A stretch of 8,674 bases of DNA from Leptospiraceae bacterium. Its GTDB lineage: Bacteria; Spirochaetota; Leptospiria; Turneriellales; Turneriellaceae. Where the stretch lies: assembly GCA_025057195.1 (NCBI GenBank), contig JANWWX010000038.1, positions 1 through 8,674 of the forward strand. The letters are read 5' to 3'. Below are positions 1-5,928 of this stretch, piece by piece. The translations under genes and the position numbers were made by a program. Position 1 is the first letter of the stretch; every line of letters begins with the position of its first letter. The notes under the pieces were generated by a model. It worked only from the letters and a program-made list of their open reading frames with translations. It was not told the DNA's origin and ran no database searches.

Positions 1-858
1 CTTTTCGACCTGGCGTTAGCGATGACCACACGCCGTGCGGTGGACACCTTGCGCGGCATCCATATTTTAACCGAAAAAGACGATTCCGGAAAAAAGCTCA
101 TGGCCGCGCGCCGGCTTATTGAGCAGGCAGAAAAATACGCGGCAGCAGCTGGTCTCAGCCTACCGTGCGACCTGCGGGTGGATCTTAATGCAGCGACGGG
201 ACTCATCCACGCTGCGCACGAACAACACATCGAAGAGATCCTGATTGGTTGGCACAAGAAAACCCTTTTTGAGCGCTCCACACTGGGTTACATGGCTGAG
301 GCCTTGCTTGAAAATGCCGGCAACACCCTCTACATTTACCGTGCACAGCAGCCGCTGGCAACGTGCCGGCGCATCGTCGTGGTGGTGCCCGAACTCGCCG
401 AGCGCGATGCCGGATTCTTGCACTGGCTTTTCCGGCTGCGCCAAATCGCGGCCAATACTGGTATGCCGGTAATTTGCCAGGTGGCAGAAATGACCGAGCA
501 AAAAATCCGGCAATACCTGCGAAAAGGCCGGGAATTGCGTGCCATCGAATTTGTGAGACTGCAAGACTGGGATCCGTTCAGCCGTTTTTTGGCGATGCTC
601 AAGAAAAACGATTTTTTCATCTGCGTGCTGGCCCGGCGTGGCTCTTTGGCTGCCCAGAATTCGCTCAGAAAAATTCCGGAATTGGTTGCATCGGATTTGA
701 ATAACAATAGCACGCTTTTGGTCTTTCCACGCATCCATGGCCCTGAGGCTGTGCGCCAGTGGAGCCAAATGGAGGAAAACTTGATCACACCATTGCGCGA
801 ATTTTCGCGTGTTGCCTGGCGGCGAATTTTTCGTCTGCGCCGTTGGATTGCCCAATGA
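1..858 (+). CDS. Cation/proton antiporter, C-terminal USP-like region (5' partial)
   Basis: The reading frame is open from base 1, so the gene begins upstream; 285 residues are visible. No membrane segments remain. What is seen is the soluble tail of a CPA2-type Na+/H+ (Kef-like) antiporter, as found in Bacteroidetes and other proteins that carry tandem universal-stress-protein-like domains after the transporter. The recognisable USP-type stretch is ILIGWHKK..FERSTLG, followed by a strand ending LYIYR (about residues 78-109). A second alpha/beta unit starts at RRIVVVVP (about 122-129) and includes DWDPF and FICVLARR. In this family the membrane part exchanges cations for protons and the tail probably regulates it from the cytoplasm. 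The ATG at 22 is internal, not a real start. The stop overlaps the start of the next gene (ATGA), so the two are probably co-transcribed and translationally coupled. Family assignment is from remembered motif similarity; the exact ion is unknown. Confidence 0.8.
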   Translation, partial: LFDLALAMTTRRAVDTLRGIHILTEKDDSGKKLMAARRLIEQAEKYAAAAGLSLPCDLRVDLNAATGLIHAAHEQHIEEILIGWHKKTLFERSTLGYMAEALLENAGNTLYIYRAQQPLATCRRIVVVVPELAERDAGFLHWLFRLRQIAANTGMPVICQVAEMTEQKIRQYLRKGRELRAIEFVRLQDWDPFSRFLAMLKKNDFFICVLARRGSLAAQNSLRKIPELVASDLNNNSTLLVFPRIHGPEAVRQWSQMEENLITPLREFSRVAWRRIFRLRRWIAQ

Positions 859-1850
859 TTTATATCTTGGGTGGCGGCATCGCTGGTTTATTGCTTGCGG
901 AAAAGCTGGAGGAACTGGAAGTCCCTTGGCAACTTTGGGAGCGCCACCACGCGCCAAACCTAAATAAAGAAGCATCGGCGCGCAACGCTGGCATCATCCG
1001 CAGCTATGAGGCAGACCCGGTGGCCGCAGCACTTGCACAGCAGGCGTTGGCATATTACCATAACCGAGAGCCAAGTTTCTGCAATTGCGGGATCGCCCTC
1101 GTGCCGTGGGAAGTCAACTATGCGGAAAAATACCACGAATGCCGGCTTTACCATGGCAAAGTGGGAATTTTTTTGGATCAGGATGGCACTGTCGAACCGC
1201 AGCAAGTACTCTTGCGCCTAAGGACAAAAAAATACCGCCATGGCACTTTGCAGTTTGGGCTTGAGGGAAAAATTGCTGTGGAAAATGGTGTCGCGATTTG
1301 CCACAGCAATGGCCAAAAAAGTAGCCGAGAGGATTCCATTGTCGTGGCCTGCGGTGAGGGGGCTGTGAAGATCGCCTTTCGCTTAGGCTACGATTTGGGC
1401 TTGGTTGCGCACCTGCGCACGCTTTATGAATACAAGAACACAGCAGGCTTCAAAGGCCCAGTGCAGTGGGACGAGGAGACGAGCTGCTATTTTCGGGTAA
1501 GTGGTGAGACCCTCACGGCAACCGCCGGTGAACAAATCCCACAGCCGCTGGATCAGGAACGTGGCGAGATTGAAGCTGACCCGCAGGCACCACAAAAAAT
1601 AGAACAGGTCTTTGGCCTAAACCCTCTAGACATTGTGTCCTGGCGTTCATGCCGCCGGCTGATGGCGCCCGATCACCGTCCATACTGTGGTAGGGATCCA
1701 CGGATTGCTAACCTTTATTGGCTGACCGGTCTCGGTGGCCGCGGCATGTCGATTGCCCCAGCATTGGCCCAGCTTTTGGCGCAGCAAATTGTTTTTCATA
1801 AGACAGATCCTTTGCTCGAATTCCTCACACCAGCACGTGTTTTAGGTTAA
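855..1850 (+). CDS. FAD-dependent oxidoreductase, DAO family
   Basis: The protein has 331 residues. An in-frame ATG lies 96 bases further upstream (759), but the start at 855 places the FAD-binding strand at the very N-terminus (MIYILGGGIAGLLLAEKL) and overlaps the antiporter stop by 4 bp, both typical. The dinucleotide-binding motif is G6-x-G8-x-x-G11, with an acidic residue E29 at the end of the second strand. A SARNAGII segment follows (41-48), like the substrate-side loop of DAO enzymes. A VACGEGA segment (164-170) matches the second FAD motif. The C-terminal WLTGLGGRGMSIAPALA (289-305) is the typical closing FAD motif. The family (PF01266) oxidises amines or hydroxy acids, such as glycine oxidase, D-amino acid dehydrogenase and the MnmC oxidase domain. 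The substrate cannot be read from the sequence. It is the last gene before the terminator at 1939-1985. The family call is firm, the specific activity open. Confidence 0.85.
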   Translation: MIYILGGGIAGLLLAEKLEELEVPWQLWERHHAPNLNKEASARNAGIIRSYEADPVAAALAQQALAYYHNREPSFCNCGIALVPWEVNYAEKYHECRLYHGKVGIFLDQDGTVEPQQVLLRLRTKKYRHGTLQFGLEGKIAVENGVAICHSNGQKSSREDSIVVACGEGAVKIAFRLGYDLGLVAHLRTLYEYKNTAGFKGPVQWDEETSCYFRVSGETLTATAGEQIPQPLDQERGEIEADPQAPQKIEQVFGLNPLDIVSWRSCRRLMAPDHRPYCGRDPRIANLYWLTGLGGRGMSIAPALAQLLAQQIVFHKTDPLLEFLTPARVLG

Positions 1851-1859
1851 AGTCTTTTG

Positions 1860-1870
1860 GGCAAATTGCC
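1860..1870. repeat. Short palindrome GGCAAATTGCC
   Basis: GGCAA and TTGCC flank a single central A, giving an 11-bp perfect inverted repeat just after the oxidoreductase stop. It lies 2 bp before TACAAA (1873-1878), which could pass as a weak -10 element for efp, although no good -35 sits at the right distance. It might be an operator, but a palindrome of this size can occur by chance. Confidence 0.25.
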
Positions 1871-1895
1871 GATACAAAATTAGCCTCTTCCCAGT

Positions 1896-1952
1896 GGAGG
1901 TGTGCAGGGTCTGCAAAAGCAGCCGTTGCATCTTCTCGCCCGTTTATTCTGA
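1896..1952 (+). promoter_or_regulatory. Possible efp leader: alternative hairpins and mini-ORF
   Basis: Two mutually exclusive small hairpins overlap here: TGCAG(1903-1907)/CTGCA(1911-1915) and CTGC(1911-1914)/GCAG(1919-1922) with an AAAA loop. A strong GGAGG (1896-1900) precedes a 16-codon frame that begins GTG at 1902 and stops TGA at 1950-1952, just past the left arm of the terminator. A ribosome stopping there would cover that arm, as in leader-peptide attenuation. Against this, the SD-to-GTG spacing is only 1 nt, and the next possible start in frame is CTG at 1911. Plausible but unproven. Confidence 0.2.
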
Positions 1953-1985
1953 AAAAAAGATCCAGCAGGATAAACGGGTTTTTTT
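1939..1985 (+). terminator. Intrinsic terminator after the oxidoreductase gene
   Basis: The arms CCCGTTTAT (1939-1947) and ATAAACGGG (1970-1978) are perfectly complementary over 9 bp, and CTG/CAG can extend pairing inside the 22-nt loop. Seven T residues (1979-1985) follow directly. This ends the antiporter-oxidoreductase transcript. It also lies only 46 bp before efp, so a transcript starting upstream would have to read through it. Confidence 0.75.
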
Positions 1986-2030
1986 ATTTCCTTTTGGTGG
2001 ACGCGGTGTTTCCAGCCCAAAAAACAACGC

Positions 2031-2597
2031 ATGATCAATTCGAACCATATCAAGCGCGGCATGGCGCTTAAGGTCGATGGTGACATTGTCATCGTGCAGA
2101 GCTTTGAGCACCATAAACCTGGCAAGGGAGCGGCCGTCGTGCGCGTCAAGGTCAAGTCGCTGAGTAAAGGCACCACTGTCGAGCGCACCTGGCGTTCGGG
2201 GGAAATGCTCGAGGATGTCGAGCTTGAGAAACGCAATGCTACCTATAACTATGACGATGGTGACCAACTGGTGTTCATGGATACAGAAAGCTATGATCAG
2301 ATCTACATCGATAAAAAAGAATTGGAAGATATTTTGGCTTTCATCACCGAGGGGATGGAATTCCAGATCCTGCTTTATGAAGGTAAGCCGGTGAGTGTGA
2401 TCCCACCCAACTTTGTCGTGGTGCGGGTGGAGTATGCTGAAGAGGGGCTCAAGGGGGATACCGCGACCACCGCGTTTAAGGAAGTCACTGTCGAGGGTGG
2501 GGGGAAAGTGCAGGTGCCCCTCTTTGTCAAAACGGGTGACTACATCAAGGTAGATTTACGCGATTTGAGCTATGTCGAGCGTGTGAACCAAAAATGA
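2031..2597 (+). CDS. efp: Translation elongation factor P
   Basis: The protein has 188 residues, the normal EF-P length. It binds between the ribosomal P and E sites and restores peptide-bond formation at polyproline stretches. The N-terminal KOW-like domain (about 1-63) ends its loop with HKPGKGAA, placing the lysine that is modified in many bacteria at K32 (K34 in E. coli). The central OB domain spans about 65-128. The C-terminal OB domain contains the family signature from K150 through VQVP (160-163) to G169. The adjacent GDTAT (142-146) and the GDYIKVD ending are also typical. The ATG start gives the expected opening (MINSNHIKRGM), but no good Shine-Dalgarno lies 5-10 nt before it; the closest is GGTGGACGCGG, over 20 nt upstream. 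A lysine-bearing KPGKG loop usually goes with EpmA/EpmB beta-lysylation, but those genes are not in the window. Probably transcribed alone. Confidence 0.97.
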   Translation: MINSNHIKRGMALKVDGDIVIVQSFEHHKPGKGAAVVRVKVKSLSKGTTVERTWRSGEMLEDVELEKRNATYNYDDGDQLVFMDTESYDQIYIDKKELEDILAFITEGMEFQILLYEGKPVSVIPPNFVVVRVEYAEEGLKGDTATTAFKEVTVEGGGKVQVPLFVKTGDYIKVDLRDLSYVERVNQK

Positions 2598-2608
2598 CCA
2601 CAAACTCT

Positions 2609-2623
2609 TTAAACGCGGTTTAA
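2609..2623. repeat. Inverted repeat TTAAAC-GCG-GTTTAA downstream of efp
   Basis: The 6-bp arms TTAAAC (2609-2614) and GTTTAA (2618-2623) flank GCG in the 63-bp gap between efp and the next gene. It has no T-run after it and is AT-rich, so it is not a convincing terminator. It may be a weak hairpin or a protein-binding site. Confidence 0.25.
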
Positions 2624-2660
2624 CGCTTGCTTGGCTGTGCCAGTCGGGTAGGCATGAGAC

Positions 2661-3842
2661 ATGGCGGATCTGGCGGCGGCATTTGCGCTCTTCCGCGAAG
2701 GACGTTTTTCCGAGGCCCGCGCAGCGGCGCTGCAGCTGGCGGAACAAAATCCCCAACCATTCTGGCCATTCTATCTTGCTGCGGTCGCCAGTGCCTTCGC
2801 CGGAGAGGTGCGCGCATTTGAAGAGTACCTTGAGCAGTTGATACAAAATCCGCTGCCAGAAGGCCGCGTCTATCTGCACTACTTGGAGGCGTATTATGCG
2901 CTGCTGGCGCGCGACATCGAAAAGGCGCTTTGGCATTATTTGCAGATCGCTGAATCCCCCGAAGGCTGGCTGGCCAAAGCGCTTTTGCGCAAATTCCGCA
3001 AAATGAAAAGTGTCGAAAACCCGGCATTCCACGCTGCCGACTATATTGTCTTGCCCGAAACGCTGCCGCCACCTGCGCAAATAGGCAAACCGACCGCACA
3101 AAAAACCACACAAGGTTGGCAATACGCAGCACCAGCCGCCAAAAAAGCATTTTCGTTCAAGTTTAACATATCGCAGTTTTCCCGAACTGGGCTATTGGTG
3201 GGAGTTTTGGTTGTTGTCTTTTCTGTCTCTGCAATTTTTTATTTTTACCTTTACCGTGGCCCAAAGCATGTTCCGACACCGATCTCGATCCCACCACTGG
3301 AGGTGGCGAGCTCTGCTGCCGTGATGCCGGTCAGTGCCGACTTTCGGCCGCAATACCTTTACCGCACGCGGGAAGCCATCATCCGCGACTTTGACCAGGC
3401 CAAAGAATTCCTGCGCCAGAAGAAAATCAACCAATGCCGCTATCTCCTGCAGCGGATTTTAGCGTCGAACGCCGATTTCCAAACGCGCGAAAAGTCACGC
3501 ACATTTTTGGGTTTCATCCCCGATCTGCCATACCACGAGTTCAACGACAACTTGGCCTTACCCAAACTGTTAGCAGAACCGGCCCTTTGGTCAGGCAGCC
3601 TGGTAGTAATCGCCGGCGAACTGCGCGATGCCAATACACGCGCTGGCTACACCACTTACCATTTTGTGGCGCGCGAGGGAGCACAAGAATACCTGCTGAC
3701 GGCATTTCGGGAAAATAGCATTCCGGAAGAAAAGCTTGAAACCGAAAGTGGCAAAAAATATATCCAAGTCTATGGCCGCTTTCGCGGCTTGACAGGACCG
3801 CAACGCGTTGTCCAACTTGAGGTGTTGCGGGTGTGGAGATAG
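2661..3842 (+). CDS. TPR-like single-pass membrane protein, function unknown
   Basis: The protein has 393 residues and no specific family I can name. The first ~115 residues are helical and TPR-like: repeated Ala/Leu/Tyr helices such as ALFREGRFSEARAAALQLAE, then YLHYLEAYYALLARDIEKALWHYLQ written as two consecutive helices at about 71-95. A proline-rich linker (about 132-160) leads to one hydrophobic segment, GLLVGVLVVVFSVSAIFYFYLY (177-198), read as a transmembrane helix. After it come a Pro-rich spacer, a helical part (about 236-270) and a beta-rich end with LVVIAGELRD and YIQVYGRFRGL, resembling an OB-type strand pattern. With no signal peptide and basic residues before the helix, the TPR part is probably cytoplasmic and the C-terminus periplasmic. 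The start has an upstream GGTAGG (SD) with 8-nt spacing. It converges on the cyclase gene with a 16-bp gap. A scaffold or envelope role is only a guess. Confidence 0.85.
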   Translation: MADLAAAFALFREGRFSEARAAALQLAEQNPQPFWPFYLAAVASAFAGEVRAFEEYLEQLIQNPLPEGRVYLHYLEAYYALLARDIEKALWHYLQIAESPEGWLAKALLRKFRKMKSVENPAFHAADYIVLPETLPPPAQIGKPTAQKTTQGWQYAAPAAKKAFSFKFNISQFSRTGLLVGVLVVVFSVSAIFYFYLYRGPKHVPTPISIPPLEVASSAAVMPVSADFRPQYLYRTREAIIRDFDQAKEFLRQKKINQCRYLLQRILASNADFQTREKSRTFLGFIPDLPYHEFNDNLALPKLLAEPALWSGSLVVIAGELRDANTRAGYTTYHFVAREGAQEYLLTAFRENSIPEEKLETESGKKYIQVYGRFRGLTGPQRVVQLEVLRVWR

Positions 3843-3858
3843 TGCTGGTGGCGATTTT

Positions 3859-4917
3859 TCATGGCAATGCCACTTGCTTCCGCAATCCAACAATGGTTGA
3901 CTTGAGCTCGGTAACGGATATTTTCCTGCGGGTGTAAGGGTAGTCCACCGAATAGACATAGAGATTTTCTGTTTTGCCTTTGGGCTGGTAAAGACCTAAT
4001 TTGCGCAGTGCGCTGGGCGATTCTATCTTCTTCAGCAGAGAATCGTCAAAGACCACAAGATAGTCCACCTTGCGGGTGAGGCTTTGTAAGCGTGCTGCAG
4101 AATTGACAGCATCGCCGATCAGGGTGTAGTCGAGCTTGAAATCAGAGCCGATGTTGCCCTCACGGACAATTCCAGTGCAGAGCCCAATGCCGGCATAGAG
4201 CCAATGTGCTGGATCGGTTTCATTGGCCGAGCTGCGCACGTCGTCGAGCCGGCGGCAGATTTCGAGCGCGGTGTTGAGTGCCTCCGCTTCCCTGCCACGC
4301 GGGTAATAGGCCATTAGCCCATCGCCGGTGAGTTTGGAAATAGTGCCGCCATTTTCCACCACCGAGCGGTTAGCGATGTCGTAAAATATACCAAGCAAGC
4401 GTTCAAAGTCGGCGGGCGGCAAATTTTCCGCCAAAGTAGTAGAGGAAAAAATATCCGCAAAAAGGATCGCCCGCTCGTTATCTTTCAATCGCCAGTCCAA
4501 TGGGTTTTCCCCGTTTTGCAGGCCGCGCAATACCTCGCGTGGTGAGTAACGTTCGAGCACATAGTGCGTGCGGGCAAGGGAATTTAGCATCGAACGGATT
4601 GGGCGGATCAGCGAGTCCTCCGATTCATCCAAGCGCACTGTCTTCATCGCCCAGTCACCGAACTGCCGGTTTGTGATGTTTTCCACTTCGAGGCAGAAAA
4701 TATCTTTATGGCGACTGTCTTTCAGGATGCGGGCATAGCAGCGGTTGAGCGCATCTTCTGGGCCTTCCAAAATTTGGTAGAAAATCCCGTTGAAGCAAAA
4801 TAAAACCCCAGTCAAACCATCGCGGGTGTTATTTCTGACAGAGCGTTCGCCGATTTCCTCGATCTCTTTGTTGCTCAAAGGTCGAGCAAAAGTGCTGATA
4901 TAGGTTAACCGTTTCAT
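3859..4917 (-). CDS. Blue-light photoactivated adenylate cyclase (BLUF + class III cyclase)
   Basis: This 352-residue protein should make cAMP from ATP in response to blue light sensed through flavin. The N-terminal BLUF domain (about 1-95) holds the key residues: Y6 in LTYIS, N30 in RNNTRD, Q48 in FYQILEG, and W89/M91 in DWAMKT. A helical linker (about 100-145) connects to a class III cyclase domain (about 148-325). There, D155 (FADIFSST) and D199 (KLTGDG) match the two metal-binding aspartates. K195 and T265 (DYTLIGDA) match the adenine-selecting pair of bPAC (K197, T267), with D263 equivalent to bPAC D265. N272 and R276 (VNSAAR) match the transition-state residues. Length and layout agree with bPAC along the whole chain, so the protein looks intact and ATP-specific. 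Proteins of this design are known from Beggiatoa and, from memory, from Turneriella and Leptonema. It stands alone on its strand; no cAMP receptor or phosphodiesterase gene is nearby. No Shine-Dalgarno precedes the ATG. Confidence 0.95.
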   Translation of the reverse strand: MKRLTYISTFARPLSNKEIEEIGERSVRNNTRDGLTGVLFCFNGIFYQILEGPEDALNRCYARILKDSRHKDIFCLEVENITNRQFGDWAMKTVRLDESEDSLIRPIRSMLNSLARTHYVLERYSPREVLRGLQNGENPLDWRLKDNERAILFADIFSSTTLAENLPPADFERLLGIFYDIANRSVVENGGTISKLTGDGLMAYYPRGREAEALNTALEICRRLDDVRSSANETDPAHWLYAGIGLCTGIVREGNIGSDFKLDYTLIGDAVNSAARLQSLTRKVDYLVVFDDSLLKKIESPSALRKLGLYQPKGKTENLYVYSVDYPYTRRKISVTELKSTIVGLRKQVALP

Positions 4918-4921
4918 GTCT

Positions 4922-4940
4922 AAAGTTTAATAAAAACTTT
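4922..4940. repeat. 7-bp inverted repeat at the cyclase start
   Basis: AAAGTTT (4922-4928) and AAACTTT (4934-4940) are perfect inverted copies separated by AATAA. The repeat ends 4 bp upstream of the cyclase ATG on the minus strand, where a ribosome site would be expected. It could be an operator overlapping the promoter or a weak RNA hairpin at the start. Being AT-rich, it may be partly chance. Confidence 0.4.
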
Positions 4941-4953
4941 GGACAATAGCCAA
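4927..4953 (-). promoter_or_regulatory. Candidate promoter of the cyclase gene
   Basis: On the minus strand TTGGCT (4948-4953) and TATTAA (4927-4932) lie 15 bp apart; each matches the sigma-70 consensus at four of six bases. Transcription from it would begin within a few bases of the ATG, giving a nearly leaderless mRNA. This would fit the absence of a Shine-Dalgarno. The spacing is short, so this is tentative. Confidence 0.25.
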
Positions 4954-5028
4954 AAATTTTTTCCTCTCGATAACTCAGCCAACCAAGCCGTGTTTTTTGG
5001 AAAAAGTCCCCCACGGGCTTTCAGGTGA

Positions 5029-5068
5029 TCATTGTGGTGTGGATTTTTTCCGTCACGGTGGGTGCCGG
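5029..5068 (-). pseudogene. Decayed partial copy of the adjacent 151-aa gene
   Basis: These 40 bases match 5535-5576, inside the 151-aa gene, at about 35 of 42 aligned positions, in the same orientation, with two 1-base gaps. The best core is CGGTGGGT followed by (A/G)CCGG. In the original the stretch encodes RYPPSRQKLRTHN. In the copy, read in the same frame, it gives RHPP, a TGA stop, RKK and further stops, so it is not coding. Outside this core the similarity fades quickly. The likely explanation is an old tandem duplication that has decayed; the short match also leaves chance or a conserved DNA site possible. Confidence 0.4.
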
Positions 5069-5233
5069 AAGTTAACTTCTCTTTAAATCCACACTCTGTC
5101 TTTTGTCCTCTAAAAATTCAATCCCCAAAAAATCGTAAGCACCAAGCATGGGTTGTTTAAAAATGCAAAAGCCACTAGCACACCAATCCTATGGCTATGT
5201 TGCAATCCAGAGGCAAAACCCCGCTGTCTATCG

Positions 5234-5689
5234 CTACGCGTTGCCGGCGGTGGTGGCGGAAGGCGGTTTTGATGAGGAAAACTGTAAAAATTCGGTGTAA
5301 ATATACCCCTCAGTGCCCCACATTTTGATTTTCATGTCGTAATTACTGAAAAACATTCCCCGGTCTTCAGCTTCCAGATGCTCCGCCCCGGGAACGATCC
5401 CCTCTTCAGCCAAGCATAGCATCACGAAGATCAGATGCGACACCGACCAGCGCAATGAAAACGCGAGAGTGTGTAGCGACCCGTAGGTTTCCATATCCCA
5501 GTAAACTTGGACAATGGTGATGCCCTCGCTGCCGTCGTTGTGCGTGCGGAGTTTTTGCCGTGACGGTGGGTACCGGCGCAGGTACCGTAGATAAAATGCT
5601 AAGTTTGCCATGACAAGAGCGTAATGTTTATGGCAAAGACCCTCTGCCGGCACCGGCAGCGAGATACTGGTTTTGCGTTTTTCGTCCAT
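5234..5689 (-). CDS. Uncharacterised 151-aa protein
   Basis: I do not recognise this protein with confidence. The ATG at 5689 has a good GAGGGG Shine-Dalgarno 3 bases before it, which supports expression. The N-terminus is basic and polar (MDEKRKTSI). Then come an aromatic helix HYALVMANLAFYLRYLRRY (22-40), a PPSRQK turn, a strand GITIVQVYWDM (56-66), and a hydrophobic pair of helices LHTLAFSLRWSVSHLIFVML (72-91). The last hydrophobic part is amphipathic rather than a clear membrane span. An acidic stretch (103-110) and a Ser/Ala/Thr-rich tail end the protein. The strand-then-helix-turn-helix-like order with WSVS between helices recalls small DNA-binding folds and, vaguely, leptospiral DUF1564 proteins, but this is a weak impression. 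A degraded partial copy lies at 5029-5068. It is transcribed in the same direction as the cyclase, over 300 bp away from it. Confidence 0.7.
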   Translation of the reverse strand: MDEKRKTSISLPVPAEGLCHKHYALVMANLAFYLRYLRRYPPSRQKLRTHNDGSEGITIVQVYWDMETYGSLHTLAFSLRWSVSHLIFVMLCLAEEGIVPGAEHLEAEDRGMFFSNYDMKIKMWGTEGYIYTEFLQFSSSKPPSATTAGNA

Positions 5690-5728
5690 AAGCCCCTCTA
5701 TATATTAAATACCCAAAAAATGCAGAAT

Positions 5729-5755
5729 TTTTTCAGTTTTTCTGAAAAATTTTTT
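5729..5755. terminator. AT-rich hairpin with T-tract
   Basis: TTTTTCAG (5729-5736) and CTGAAAAA (5742-5749) pair perfectly over 8 bp around a TTTTT loop, followed by six Ts (5750-5755). It has the shape of a terminator, but the stem has only two G-C pairs. It lies in the divergent space between the 151-aa gene and xseB, where no + strand gene needs ending. It may instead be a curved A/T-tract element or a binding site. Confidence 0.3.
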
Positions 5756-5824
5756 GCCGGGCTGTGGCTTAAAAGGCTTTTACATAGAACTCAGTGTGCT
5801 GTGCTTCTTGTGTTTTTGATACCA

Positions 5825-5853
5825 TTGCGTGGGTGCTTCCATTTTTCTACAAC
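5825..5853 (+). promoter_or_regulatory. Candidate promoter of the xseB-kdsD operon
   Basis: TTGCGT (5825-5830) and TACAAC (5848-5853) are spaced by exactly 17 bp and point toward xseB, whose start is 76 bp further on. Matches to the sigma-70 consensus are only three and four of six. A perfect TTGACA at 5895-5900 has no acceptable -10 at 16-18 bp. The call is therefore weak. Confidence 0.25.
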
Positions 5854-5928
5854 AATCATGGGCGCTGGACAAGAATGTTCAAGAGAACAGTGGGTTGACA
5901 GCCTGTGGCCGCACACCAGACTACAGCA

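Larger units (their letters stand above)
4918..5233. other. Gene-poor AT-rich interval
   Basis: I see no intact gene in these 316 bases on either strand. The interval holds the cyclase upstream region, including an A/T-tract run around 4951-4962, and the decayed repeat at 5029-5068. Between about 5070 and 5233 it is AT-rich, with scattered stops in all frames and no clear terminator for the 151-aa gene that ends at 5234. A possible + strand frame starting near 5190 runs antisense into that gene and is not credible. Confidence 0.6.

Noticed and set aside
759..854. Upstream in-frame ATG extension of the oxidoreductase
   Set aside because: It would add 32 residues before the FAD-binding strand that normally begins the protein, while the ATG at 855 gives the usual 4-bp overlap start.
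160..975. Long - strand open frame antisense to the antiporter end
   Set aside because: It is fully opposite a recognisable coding region and its translation shows no domain or regular helix/strand pattern; it is a shadow frame.
2556..3150. Two - strand frames of about 180 codons opposite the TPR-like gene
   Set aside because: Cys/Arg/Pro-rich translations without domain character, antisense to a gene with clear structure and a ribosome site.
3843..3875. Possible bidirectional terminator between the TPR-like gene and the cyclase
   Set aside because: GTGGC and GCCAC can pair over only 5 bp with a large loop, and no T-run follows on either strand.
4918..5233. Search for a CRP/cAMP-type site (TGTGA-N6-TCACA) near the cyclase
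   Set aside because: No such palindrome is present; isolated half-site-like bases near 5050 lack a partner.
5895..5900. Perfect TTGACA -35 box before xseB
   Set aside because: At 16-18 bp spacing the only candidates (such as GACTAC) match the -10 consensus poorly, and they would place the transcript start at or beyond the ATG.
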